A stretch of DNA of 9,619 nt from JBIICS01 sp044238735 (GCA_044238735.1 JBIICS010000111.1:1-9619); one strand, 5' to 3'. Positions 1 through 6,946 are shown, numbered from the stretch's first letter. The notes: generated by a model from the sequence alone, not told the origin. Translations and numbers: made by a program.

Positions 1-63
1 ATACGCCTTGAGCCAATTCCTCAAAAGATTTTAGATGTTTACAAACGAATTTTCAAAAACTAA
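1..63 (+). CDS. mod: Type III-like DNA methyltransferase Mod, 3' end only (partial)
   Basis: The frame is open from base 1 and encodes the last 20 residues (IRLEPIPQKILDVYKRIFKN) and the TAA stop of a Mod protein. It is identical at every base to the end of the complete mod gene at 7841-9472. The stop is followed after two bases by the ATG of the res gene, giving the usual mod-res coupling. If the DNA is a circle, this is the same gene as 7841-9472 seen twice; if it is a tandem array, it is the end of the neighbouring copy's mod. There is no sign that it is a decayed gene: the fragment is cut only by the window edge. Confidence 0.9.
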   Translation: MRLEPIPQKILDVYKRIFKN

Positions 64-210
64 GAATGTCATACGGAAATAAAGAATATCAAGTAAATGC
101 AATCGGACAACTGGTTAAATCAGTTTCCGAATTATTGGCAAAAGATGCAAGCAATAAAGTTTGTGTTTTCCAAAGCCCAACAGGTAGCGGTAAAACAGTA
201 ATGGTTGCGA
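1..210. repeat. Terminal direct repeat, left copy (pairs with 9410-9619)
   Basis: Bases 1-210 match 9410-9619 with no gaps and four substitutions, at 128, 134, 149 and 152 (right copy 9537, 9543, 9558 and 9561). The repeat covers the end of mod and the start of res. All four differences are in third codon positions of res and are silent (Ser, Leu, Ala, Ser codons). The repeat implies a unit of 9,409 bp that is either circular or tandemly arrayed. Silent-only differences look like real sequence variation between two copies or two strains rather than random read error. Confidence 0.95.
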
Positions 211-2408
211 AATTTATAGAAGAAATAATCAAAGAATTGCCCGAAACAGATTTGTGTTTCTTGTGGGTAAGCATTGGCAAAGGCGATTTGCACAAGCAAA
301 GTAAAAAATCGCTTGAAAGAATTTTTGACGGTTTTCCAAACGTAAACCTTTTGGAAGCAGAATTTTTTGGAAGCAGAAACTACATTGAGCAAAACGAAGT
401 AGTAGTTGTAAACTGGGAAAAACTTTACAGCAAATATGCATCTGGAGAAAATAGAGGCGAATGGAAAAACAAAGTAATGAGAGATGGCGAAGGCGTTAAT
501 TTCATTGAGGTTTTAGAAACAACAAGAGAAAAACGCAAAATCATTTTAATTATTGACGAAAGCCATTATGCAAGTGATGCACAACGAACAAGTGAGTTAA
601 GAACAATAATAAGTGCAGATGTAACACTTGAAATGAGTGCTACACCTAAAATTCAGCCTTCGGCTCAAGACATTGCCAAAGGCAATGCAAAATTTATTTA
701 CGTTGACCCAAAAGACGTAATTGAAGAAGGAATGATAAAAAAGGAACTCATCATTAATGAAAACCTTGAAAAATTAGTTGATGATGAAAAAACATCTCAA
801 GACATCATTATTGAAGCAGCTTACAACAAACGATTAGAACTAAAACAAGCATACACAAATGCAGGTTCAAATATAAATCCTCTTTGCTTAATTCAATTAC
901 CAAACGCAGAAGCAGGGGTTGCAAAGAAAGAAGTTATTGAAGCATTTTTAGCCGACAAAGGAATTACAGAAACCAATGGAAAATTAGCAGTTTGGTTAAG
1001 TGAAGAGAAATCAGATGGATTAGATGTAATTTCAGATTTTGAAAGTGAAGTTGAATTTTTGTTATTCAAACAAGCAATCGACACAGGTTGGGACTGCCCA
1101 AGAGCACACATACTTGTAAAACTTCGAGATATTCAGAGTTACACTTTTGAAGTGCAAACAGTTGGTCGTATACTTCGTATGCCCGAACAAATGCACTATG
1201 AAGATGAAAATTTAAATACTGGTTTCATTTTTACAAATCTTCAAAAAATTACAGTTCAAAAAGAAGATTACAATCCGAATATCATTAAGCATTTAAAGTC
1301 TGTCAGAAAACCAATTTACAAACCTTTGTTGCTTCCATCCTACTATAAAAGTCGTGTTGACTTTGGCGACATTACATTTAGTTTCGGTAAAATTTTAGAA
1401 GAAGTTCTTTGCAATGCTTTTGAAATCGAAATTAATCCGACAACAATAAATACAGCCGAAAACGGAGAGAAAATAAAAGCCAAAGGATTAACAACAGACA
1501 TTACAACTTACAAAGAAAGTTTGTTGTCCGATAAAAAAATAACAGGAAAGGAATTTGACGAAATTTCAGGAGTGCTTAATGATAGCGATGATAGAACAGC
1601 ATTAGCAAAATTGGCTGACAATGATTTACAGGATATGTTCAGTTCTGTTGTCAAAGAGAATTTAAGTGGTTTTGCACCAAAGCGTTCTGTTCCGACAGTG
1701 AGAGGTGCAATTTATCAATGGTTCAAAAAATATTTAGGTATCAATTACCAAATGGAAAACGGTATTATTCATATTCAATACTTATTTCTACACGAAAAAA
1801 ATTTAAGCAAGTTTTCTGAATTGTTAAGTAAAGCGACAGGAGAATACAAGCCAATTAAAAAAGCAGAAGTAAAAGCAAAAATTGAAGAAACCGTTTACGA
1901 CTGGGATATTAAGAAAGAGGAATTTTTCAATCAACACACAGACGAAAAACTGGACTACAAACTTTGTATTTACGAACCTTGCTATTTAGGTAAAGACCGT
2001 TCAACACCTGAAAAGGAATTTGAAAAACATCTTGAAACCAAAGCGGACAAAATAGAATGGTGGTTTAAAAACGGAGTTAGCAAAAAAGATTTTTTCGGCA
2101 TCAAATACGAAGAAAACGACTTACCACAAACTTTTTATCCTGACTATATTATTCAATTGACATCAGGTAAAACTTTCATTGGCGACACAAAAGCAGGTAG
2201 CACAGCGACAGAAGCAAAATCAAGAGCCGAAGCGTTACAAGCATACATAAAAGATCAAAATGCAAAAGGTATTAAATTAATTGGTGGCATCATAATAAAT
2301 GAAAAAGAAAACTGTAAAGGACATTGGAGAGTAAACCAACAAGACGAATATTTATTTGACAAAAATGATTTAACAAAGTGGGATTTTTTTGATAACATTA
2401 TAAGCTAG
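66..2408 (+). CDS. res: Type III-like restriction enzyme subunit Res (SF2 helicase plus PD-(D/E)xK nuclease)
   Basis: A 780-residue translocase-nuclease that should pair with Mod to cut unmethylated DNA. Helicase motifs are clear: motif I PTGSGKT (residues 38-44), motif II DESH (164-167), motif III SAT (191-193), a GWDCPRA segment (341-347) typical of Res-like helicases, and motif VI QTVGRILRMP (364-373). Near the C-terminus PD (692-693) and D707-T-K709 form a PD-x13-DxK nuclease site, so both activities look intact. It is shorter than classical EcoP15I-type Res (about 970 residues). The start is the ATG two bases after the mod stop, consistent with translational coupling. The gene ends convergently with the primase-like gene, sharing the bases CTAG. 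Family assignment is strong; actual restriction activity is inferred. Confidence 0.93.
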   Translation: MSYGNKEYQVNAIGQLVKSVSELLAKDASNKVCVFQSPTGSGKTVMVAKFIEEIIKELPETDLCFLWVSIGKGDLHKQSKKSLERIFDGFPNVNLLEAEFFGSRNYIEQNEVVVVNWEKLYSKYASGENRGEWKNKVMRDGEGVNFIEVLETTREKRKIILIIDESHYASDAQRTSELRTIISADVTLEMSATPKIQPSAQDIAKGNAKFIYVDPKDVIEEGMIKKELIINENLEKLVDDEKTSQDIIIEAAYNKRLELKQAYTNAGSNINPLCLIQLPNAEAGVAKKEVIEAFLADKGITETNGKLAVWLSEEKSDGLDVISDFESEVEFLLFKQAIDTGWDCPRAHILVKLRDIQSYTFEVQTVGRILRMPEQMHYEDENLNTGFIFTNLQKITVQKEDYNPNIIKHLKSVRKPIYKPLLLPSYYKSRVDFGDITFSFGKILEEVLCNAFEIEINPTTINTAENGEKIKAKGLTTDITTYKESLLSDKKITGKEFDEISGVLNDSDDRTALAKLADNDLQDMFSSVVKENLSGFAPKRSVPTVRGAIYQWFKKYLGINYQMENGIIHIQYLFLHEKNLSKFSELLSKATGEYKPIKKAEVKAKIEETVYDWDIKKEEFFNQHTDEKLDYKLCIYEPCYLGKDRSTPEKEFEKHLETKADKIEWWFKNGVSKKDFFGIKYEENDLPQTFYPDYIIQLTSGKTFIGDTKAGSTATEAKSRAEALQAYIKDQNAKGIKLIGGIIINEKENCKGHWRVNQQDEYLFDKNDLTKWDFFDNIIS

Positions 2409-3400
2409 TCCCAAAACAATGGATAACCATAATTGTTGATTACCCACCCAAAATCCTTATCTCTATTTTGAATGAAATAATCGGCAATATCTGAACCATT
2501 TTTCAAATTATAGATATCGGCATTTTCTTCTAATAATTTCGAAACTGTAAAATTTTCACTTGCTGAAAATTCTTTCACTTTAGAATTCCATTTTTCATAA
2601 GCTCCAATGTCGGGATGAAAAATTACATTCCGTCCTTTTAAAATATCGCATCTTTCTTTGTTGATATTATTTATTCCACCACAAGCAAGCCAAATATAAT
2701 TCGGCATAAAGGCATTTGAAATGATTGCTGTTTTTTCTGATTCAACCACCATAACAATTTTTGATTTATCAATTAAAAGGTGTTCGCCAAAGAAACATTG
2801 TTTCAAATTGAAATCAGACATTTTTAAAGCACTATGTACCCAATTAATATGGTCGTAAGGTTGCTTTACTCTTTTTCCAGTTTCAGGGCTGTAAAGCATT
2901 ATTTTGCCTGCTCTAATTTTACCTTCACGATCCACTTGCCAAAAAACATTTGCACCCTTCCAATGTTTGGAAGTACTTATAAAATATTTCGCAACCAATT
3001 CGTTCGTAATGTCAACCCAAAATATATCAAGTAAGAATTTAATAAAATTGTTTGATTCAGCAATTTTATGAATACTTAAATTACTCTGTAAAGAAGCTTT
3101 ATATAATTCCAAAGGAATGTAGCTTATAGATATAATTTGCGGTTTACTAAAGTTCATGTTTGAAATATTATTGAACCTCAATTTTTGTAACAAATTTCTG
3201 TTAGATTCATAGTATTGCTTTGGCTTGAAATGGTAACCGCATTTTATTTCCCTATTGCATTTACCAACGGAAGAATTAATATATTCTCCAGTTGCCCAAT
3301 CAATATATCTTGTAAATGATTGATAGTTATTGCATTGAGGGCATTTATAACGTGTATTTTTACCTTTATAGGGTTCTAATAAGTATCTAAATTTATTCAT
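2405..3400 (-). CDS. Element-encoded primase-like protein (zinc ribbon plus Toprim-like domain)
   Basis: A 331-residue protein laid out like a small DnaG-type primase. The N-terminus carries a probable zinc ribbon, C20-x2-C23-x24-C48-x5-C54 with H57 nearby. The middle has IVMVVESEKTA (215-225), whose E220 matches the conserved Toprim glutamate, followed by the strand NVIFHPDIGAYEKW (258-271), where D264 would be the first Toprim aspartate. The usual DxD is DIG here, so catalysis is less certain. DIADYF (304-309) resembles the tail of such domains. It probably belongs to the Toprim/DUF6371-type primases of Bacteroidota mobile elements, a family name given from memory. It lies downstream of the helicase gene after 53 bases that contain most of the iteron-like repeats, which suggests a joint role in replicating the element. 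Confidence 0.72.
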   Translation of the reverse strand: MNKFRYLLEPYKGKNTRYKCPQCNNYQSFTRYIDWATGEYINSSVGKCNREIKCGYHFKPKQYYESNRNLLQKLRFNNISNMNFSKPQIISISYIPLELYKASLQSNLSIHKIAESNNFIKFLLDIFWVDITNELVAKYFISTSKHWKGANVFWQVDREGKIRAGKIMLYSPETGKRVKQPYDHINWVHSALKMSDFNLKQCFFGEHLLIDKSKIVMVVESEKTAIISNAFMPNYIWLACGGINNINKERCDILKGRNVIFHPDIGAYEKWNSKVKEFSASENFTVSKLLEENADIYNLKNGSDIADYFIQNRDKDFGWVINNYGYPLFWD

Positions 3401-3414
3401 ACTTTGATTGAATT

Positions 3415-3468
3415 TGTAACATCTGTAACAAGTGTAACAATGTGTTACACTTGTTACATTTTGTTACG
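3415..3468. repeat. Iteron-like TGTAACA cluster with 16-bp inverted repeat; candidate replication origin
   Basis: Six copies of TGTAACA or its complement lie in 54 bases: forward at 3415-3421, 3424-3430 and 3433-3439, reverse at 3443-3449, 3452-3458 and 3462-3468 (the last ends in G instead of A). Spacing is 9-10 bp, close to one helical turn. The inner four form a perfect inverted repeat, TGTAACAAGTGTAACA (3424-3439) against 3443-3458, around a 3-base centre. The cluster begins in the primase leader and covers the last codons of the helicase gene. Iterons at the 3' end of a replication gene are a familiar origin layout. No poly-T tract follows on either strand, so a plain terminator is less likely. 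It could instead be an operator for the primase gene. Confidence 0.7.
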
Positions 3469-4497
3469 TTCTTTTAATAATCTGCTAACTTTCATATGAG
3501 AAGTACCAAGTTGAACTGCTATTTCACGAAGGCTTAAACCTTGTTGCTTCAAGTCCTTAATTTTATTCACGAGATTTTCATTATCTTTTTCTGTAGGTTG
3601 TCTCAAATGGTCTCTTTCCTTACCAAAAGTTACAAATTCAAATTGTAAAAAATTGATTGGCTTATAAATTTGGCAAACACAAACATTTTCAGTGTCATAA
3701 ATATTTTCAGTATTTCTTTGTTTAATTTGTTTCAGGTATCTCAAATTTTTATCAGTATGACTTTCTCCTATTGAAAAGGAGCTGTCACAAAAATTGATTA
3801 ACATTTTACTTCCTGACAAATCATTACGAGAAATTGGTTTGGATAAATCTCTTTTGGGAGTATGGGCAAGTGCTAAAATTGAAAGTCCATATTTTTTTTT
3901 CAATGCTTTCAAATGTTTCATAAGTGGTAAAGCATCTTTAGCCTTTTCAGTTTCAGTTTTTAGAAACGTGATATTATCAATTATTACAATCTTAGCACCA
4001 GATTCATTTATTGTTTGTTCTAATGAATCATTAAGATACTCTTCATAAGATTGATTTTCTGGCAGAACCGCATCTGAATCAATTTCAACTCTTTCAAAAT
4101 AATTATCAAACTTATAATGTTTCTTATATTGAATTGAATATCTGTTTTCAAATTGCTTATCTGATAACTCAAAATCGAAGTATAAAACTTTCTGCTTAGT
4201 TGTCTCCAATTTGAAACCTTGAATTGCTTCACCCATGCTTATACTATTCCCTATTTGGACAGCTAAAATTGACTTCCCTAAATTAGTGTCTGCAAATAAA
4301 ATACATAACTCCCCTTCAAACCAAAATTCACTAAAAAGCATATTTGGAATTGGTCTAGTCTTTGCTTGTTCTATCCACTTATTAGCGGTTTGAACCATGA
4401 ACAAACTTTTATAGTTATTTGTATTTTTGCTCAATGCCAATTCTCCAATTTCCTTTTCAATATCTTTTATCAAATCAAATTTTTCAACCTTTGCCAT
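3454..4497 (-). CDS. RecA-fold replicative helicase/RepA-like ATPase with C-terminal HTH
   Basis: A 347-residue AAA/RecA-superfamily ATPase of the kind that acts as a replicative helicase on small mobile elements. Walker A is ADTNLGKS (69-76, first Gly replaced by Ala). DFE (108-110) fits the acidic catalytic region, Walker B is KIVIID (169-174), AHTPKR (211-216) matches the sensor region of RepA/KaiC-like ATPases, and QIKQRN (257-262) is a candidate arginine-finger strand. The last 40 residues form a helix-turn-helix (LSLREIAVQLGTSHMKVSRLL, 321-341) like the DNA-binding end of resolvases and some Rep proteins. Its gene lies 21 bases after the HTH gene, so the two are probably co-transcribed. 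The HTH together with the TGTAACA cluster at its own 3' end suggests a Rep protein that binds the origin beside it. Helicase activity is inferred. Confidence 0.8.
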   Translation of the reverse strand: MAKVEKFDLIKDIEKEIGELALSKNTNNYKSLFMVQTANKWIEQAKTRPIPNMLFSEFWFEGELCILFADTNLGKSILAVQIGNSISMGEAIQGFKLETTKQKVLYFDFELSDKQFENRYSIQYKKHYKFDNYFERVEIDSDAVLPENQSYEEYLNDSLEQTINESGAKIVIIDNITFLKTETEKAKDALPLMKHLKALKKKYGLSILALAHTPKRDLSKPISRNDLSGSKMLINFCDSSFSIGESHTDKNLRYLKQIKQRNTENIYDTENVCVCQIYKPINFLQFEFVTFGKERDHLRQPTEKDNENLVNKIKDLKQQGLSLREIAVQLGTSHMKVSRLLKERNKM

Positions 4498-4518
4498 AAT
4501 GTAATTTTAATTGATTCC

Positions 4519-4794
4519 TTACTTTCTATTTGATAGCCAATTATCCAAATCATTTTTTTTGAAATACAATTTTTTACCCTTCTTTAAAAACGGAATTTCA
4601 TTTTTGCTTGTAAAGCCATAAAGTGTTGGAGTTGCTAAATGTAAGTATTCAGATGCCTGAGTAATGGTTAAATACTCTGGGTATTTGTCTTGCTTACTTT
4701 CTAGCAAGTGAATTTTGAAAGAATCAGAAACTGCATTTTTTATTATTTCTGCTAGTTCATCTTTCGAGGTTGAATAAAGAAGTTGTTCAGCCAT
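4519..4794 (-). CDS. Small HTH DNA-binding protein, excisionase type
   Basis: A 91-residue protein. Residues 41-89 form the MerR-like winged HTH of the 'excisionase family' (HTH_17): YLTITQASEYLHLATPTLYG, then a wing IPFLKKGKKLYF, then the closing helix NDLDNWLSNR. The first 38 residues are charged and probably helical. Such proteins bend attachment-site DNA as excisionases or act as regulators in Bacteroidota integrative elements. Its position between the RteC-like gene and the replication helicase fits a switch that turns on excision and then replication. It has its own -7 box (4815-4822), giving a leader of about 14 bases. Whether it is a true excisionase or only a transcription factor cannot be told from sequence. 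Confidence 0.8.
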   Translation of the reverse strand: MAEQLLYSTSKDELAEIIKNAVSDSFKIHLLESKQDKYPEYLTITQASEYLHLATPTLYGFTSKNEIPFLKKGKKLYFKKNDLDNWLSNRK

Positions 4795-4814
4795 ATTGAT
4801 ATGTATTTATGGCA

Positions 4815-4845
4815 CAAACGTAGGATAGGCGTGAAATTGGTAAAG
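4815..4845 (-). promoter_or_regulatory. Promoter of the HTH-helicase-primase operon
   Basis: On the minus strand TACGTTTG (4822 down to 4815) matches the Bacteroidota -7 consensus TAnnTTTG exactly and lies 21 bases before the HTH gene ATG. About 19 bases upstream the sequence reads CTTTACC rather than a good TTG/TTTG -33 box. A strong -7 with a weak -33 is typical of promoters that need an activator. A palindrome lies directly upstream at 4851-4871. Confidence 0.6.
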
Positions 4846-4850
4846 AATGT

Positions 4851-4871
4851 ATTTACACAAATTGTGTAAAT
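4851..4871. promoter_or_regulatory. 21-bp palindromic operator, candidate RteC-like activator site
   Basis: ATTTACACAA (4851-4860) and TTGTGTAAAT (4862-4871) are perfect inverted arms around a single central A. The site sits roughly 40-60 bases upstream of the expected start of the HTH operon, immediately beyond the -33 region, where an activating dimer would be expected. In CTnDOT, RteC activates the excision operon from an inverted repeat upstream of its promoter, and the gene upstream here looks RteC-like. It lies just past the stop of that gene, so a hairpin role in its mRNA end is possible, but no U-run follows. Confidence 0.6.
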
Positions 4872-4879
4872 TTTATCTA

Positions 4880-5524
4880 TTATTGTTTTGTATTGGTTCT
4901 TTTTCTTTTTGGTTTTTTATTCTTCAAATAACTCTCCTCCAACACTTTGAATATATTTTTTTTGTCATTAATTTCTATTTCATTATTTAAAGTTGACTGC
5001 CAACCCTTACCCATTTTTATTGAGAAAAATTGTGCTAACTGTTCAACAGCTTCATCTCTTTTGTCATGGTCAACACTAAAATATTCATTTGAATATATTA
5101 TTCCATAAGCTAGCTTTAGGAAATTGGCATATACAATTTTGGTACTCTTTTTTTCATTCCATTTTATCAATGGTTGAAACTCTGTAAACTCTTGTTTAAG
5201 TTTCGCTTGTAATTCTGAATGATACTTTTGAAATGCTTTAATTCTAGAGTAATTGAGTATATCAGAATCTGAAAGTCGTTCATACTCTAATGATTCATCA
5301 AAGTTTTTTTTTAATTTAATATTTCTTTCTATCTCTAAAAAGAAATCTTGATTAAAAGGGATTGCCTTTTGCAATAGCCTAAATTCAGTATCAATTTTTT
5401 CGAAAAATTCTTCAATCGCAAATTCTTTATCAGAAGCCAGACTGATAAACTCCTTTTCTTTGACTTTCAAGTCATTAATAAAAGCAGTTTCATTTTGCTT
5501 ATACCTTTCATATTTTGAAGTCAT
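4880..5524 (-). CDS. Probable RteC-family regulator of excision
   Basis: A 214-residue, highly charged, mostly helical protein with a basic tail (KNKKPKRKRTNTK). The C-terminal third reads like the RteC domain: PLIKWNEKKSTKIVYANFLKLAYGI (about 117-141) resembles the RteC pattern W-x-(G/x)-S-K-T-x-LVELIYAL, followed by a segment around QLAQFFSIKMGKGWQSTLNNE (163-183) resembling the RteC 'F-NIDLG-YRTFLEIR' region. It is shorter than CTnDOT RteC (about 280 residues), mainly at the N-terminus. Its ATG lies four bases after the integrase stop, so it is probably translated from the int transcript. Next come the palindrome and promoter of the HTH operon, which it may activate. Similarity was recognised by eye and is moderate; if wrong, this is an unassigned helical protein. 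Confidence 0.58.
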   Translation of the reverse strand: MTSKYERYKQNETAFINDLKVKEKEFISLASDKEFAIEEFFEKIDTEFRLLQKAIPFNQDFFLEIERNIKLKKNFDESLEYERLSDSDILNYSRIKAFQKYHSELQAKLKQEFTEFQPLIKWNEKKSTKIVYANFLKLAYGIIYSNEYFSVDHDKRDEAVEQLAQFFSIKMGKGWQSTLNNEIEINDKKNIFKVLEESYLKNKKPKRKRTNTKQ

Positions 5525-5528
5525 AAAA

Positions 5529-6749
5529 TTAAATTAATAGTGATTTTGTTGCTTGATAAAGTGTATCATCATCAAAGCTATCCAAATAAATACGTGTTGT
5601 TTTTTCTGATGTATGTCCTAACGATTCACTAATTATACTTTGAGAAATACCACTACGTTTCATTATTGTAGCTGCACTATGTCGGGCAACATAAGTAGTT
5701 AATTTTTCATCTATTCCTGCTTTATCAGCTATCTTTTTAAGGTCTGCATTTACTAACTTTAAAACCTTATCAATTCTGTTATCTCTACTTTTGGGCGTGT
5801 TGTGTAATGAGTTTAAAATTGGAAATACATACTCGTTTCCTTCGCCATGACTAAACTGTTTATAGTAATTTAATATTTCTATTGCAGGGTCTAGAAGTTT
5901 TATTTTAAATAGTTGGTTTGTTTTCTTTCTTGTATATTGTAAAACGTCTTTGTTTATTTGATTCCATTTCAAATATGCCATATCTATAAAATTCATTCCA
6001 CTATTATAGTATGAGAAAAGAAAATAATTTTTAGCATCAAATAATTTATCATCTTCTTTAATATCCAGTTTAAAAATTTCTTGTAATTGTTCTCTAGTTA
6101 ATGCTCTCTTTTCTGTTTTAATATTTCTGAATTTCTTAAAACTGAAATCTTTGAATGGATTATAATCTGAACTTAATAATTCTTCCTTTTGAGCATAATT
6201 TATTAAAGTCTTTAGTGTCCTTAAACAAATGAATTGTGTATTTAATGAATTGCCTTTCGCCTTTAGACTTTCTTCATATTTCAATAAAAGAGATAAATTT
6301 ATTTCATTGAAATTAATGTCCTTCTTTTTCAAAAATGTTTTAAAGCTATTCCTTGTTGAGATGAATACATTTGCATATCCTATTCTGCCTTTCTTTTCAA
6401 GTCCGTCTATTGTTTCTTGAAAATATTCTAAAACTGATATTGTGGTATGATTTCGTTTCAATTTCTTTTGAATGGTCTCTGATGAATAATTATTTGCTTC
6501 ATTTTCCAAACTCAAAAGAATCTTGTCTGCATCTAATCTTTTTTTACTGATTAATGTAATCAGTTCTTGATAGCTTGGATGATTTTTATTAGGAAGGTTT
6601 TTCTTTTTATCCCATAGTTTTTCTGAACAGGAAAATCCAATTTTTATATATTTTGCTTTTCTATCTTTAATGATTCTTATCATTATTGGATGCTCCCCAT
6701 TACTTAGAGTTTTGGAGGTGTAAAGAATTACTTTTATAGAGGTTGCCAT
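5529..6749 (-). CDS. int: Tyrosine recombinase (site-specific integrase), Bacteroidota type
   Basis: A 406-residue integrase that should recombine the element with the 3' end of a tRNA-Ala gene. Residues 1-85 are the arm-type DNA-binding domain common in Bacteroidota integrases, about 103-195 the SAM-like core-binding domain, and 215-406 the catalytic domain. Catalytic positions: N253 in SGMNFIDMAYLKW where most relatives have Arg, the likely beta-strand lysine K275/K276, Y353-x-x-R356 in TTYVARHS (Tyr for the first His), H379 in SLGHT, and nucleophile Y388 in RIYLDSF. Loss of the box I Arg is known in IntDOT, so the enzyme is probably active. The gene lies about 140 bases from the attachment core, as is usual for an element's own integrase, and is followed after four bases by the RteC-like gene. 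Confidence 0.93.
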   Translation of the reverse strand: MATSIKVILYTSKTLSNGEHPIMIRIIKDRKAKYIKIGFSCSEKLWDKKKNLPNKNHPSYQELITLISKKRLDADKILLSLENEANNYSSETIQKKLKRNHTTISVLEYFQETIDGLEKKGRIGYANVFISTRNSFKTFLKKKDINFNEINLSLLLKYEESLKAKGNSLNTQFICLRTLKTLINYAQKEELLSSDYNPFKDFSFKKFRNIKTEKRALTREQLQEIFKLDIKEDDKLFDAKNYFLFSYYNSGMNFIDMAYLKWNQINKDVLQYTRKKTNQLFKIKLLDPAIEILNYYKQFSHGEGNEYVFPILNSLHNTPKSRDNRIDKVLKLVNADLKKIADKAGIDEKLTTYVARHSAATIMKRSGISQSIISESLGHTSEKTTRIYLDSFDDDTLYQATKSLLI

Positions 6750-6753
6750 AAGA

Positions 6754-6778
6754 TCGGTTTAAACATGGTTTAAACAAA
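6754..6778. repeat. 25-bp repeat, copy 1 (candidate integrase arm site)
   Basis: This 25-mer is identical to 6983-7007. It contains two tandem 11-mers, GGTTTAAACAT (6756-6766) and GGTTTAAACAA (6767-6777), each carrying the palindrome GTTTAAAC. The copies flank the attachment core at about -130 and +99 in the same orientation. Paired helical-turn repeats on both sides of a core are typical arm-type integrase or excisionase sites. This copy starts five bases before the int ATG and overlaps the int -7 box, so binding there should also repress int. Confidence 0.7.
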
Positions 6779-6803
6779 TGTACGAATAATTACGAAAATT
6801 CAA
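6775..6803 (-). promoter_or_regulatory. Promoter of int (and RteC-like gene)
   Basis: On the minus strand TACATTTG (6782 down to 6775) matches the -7 consensus TAnnTTTG, and TTG (6803 down to 6801) lies 18 bases upstream as the -33 element. Transcription would start near 6768, leaving a leader of about 19 bases. The -7 box shares its last bases with the 25-bp repeat at 6754-6778, so repeat-binding proteins would block this promoter. Confidence 0.6.
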
Positions 6804-6817
6804 TAAAGGTCAATAAA
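6781..6817. repeat. Short 10-bp-phased repeats upstream of int
   Basis: TACGAATAAT (6781-6790) is followed directly by TACGAAAATT (6791-6800), and TCAATAAA occurs at 6800-6807 and again at 6810-6817. All have a 10-bp period. They lie between the int promoter and the attachment core, where additional arm or excisionase sites could be. In AT-rich DNA some of this may be chance. Confidence 0.35.
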
Positions 6818-6889
6818 TTTGAAAGTGTTATATGCATTGATTTACAGCTATTTATAAGAAAATGCAAAAATTAATAGAAACAAAATTAA

Positions 6890-6934
6890 TGCATGGCATG
6901 CAAGAGGTCATCGGTTCGACCCCGTTATCCTCCA
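6890..6934 (+). other. Attachment site attP: 3' half of tRNA-Ala(GGC)
   Basis: The stretch reads as a tRNA from the anticodon loop to the discriminator base. The loop ATGGCAT (6893-6899) contains anticodon GGC, followed by the stem half GCAAG (6900-6904), variable region AGGTC, T-stem ATCGG, T-loop TTCGACC (6915-6921), CCGTT, acceptor strand ATCCTCC (6927-6933) and A (6934). Upstream, 6888-6889 no longer pair as a tRNA anticodon stem should, and no D-arm or 5' half exists, so this is not a working tRNA. It is the part that restores the host tRNA when the element integrates. The T-stem has one T-T mismatch. TGCATG-G-CATGCA (6890-6902) is a perfect dyad and the likely crossover core. It lies about 140 bases from int. 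Confidence 0.85.
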
Positions 6935-6946
6935 CTCAACAAATAC

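Noticed and set aside
1..210. Terminal repeat as a phage direct terminal repeat
   Set aside because: It cuts across the mod-res junction inside coding DNA, has silent divergence, and no phage structural or packaging genes are present.
3415..3468. CRISPR array
   Set aside because: Units are 7 bp with 2-3 bp spacers, in both orientations, and no cas gene is nearby.
3415..3468. Simple intrinsic terminator of the helicase gene
   Set aside because: The stem is AT-rich with no T-run following on either strand, and extra repeat units lie outside the hairpin.
6890..6934. A functional tRNA-Ala gene
   Set aside because: There is no D-arm, no 5' acceptor strand and no matching 5' anticodon stem upstream; only the 3' half is present.
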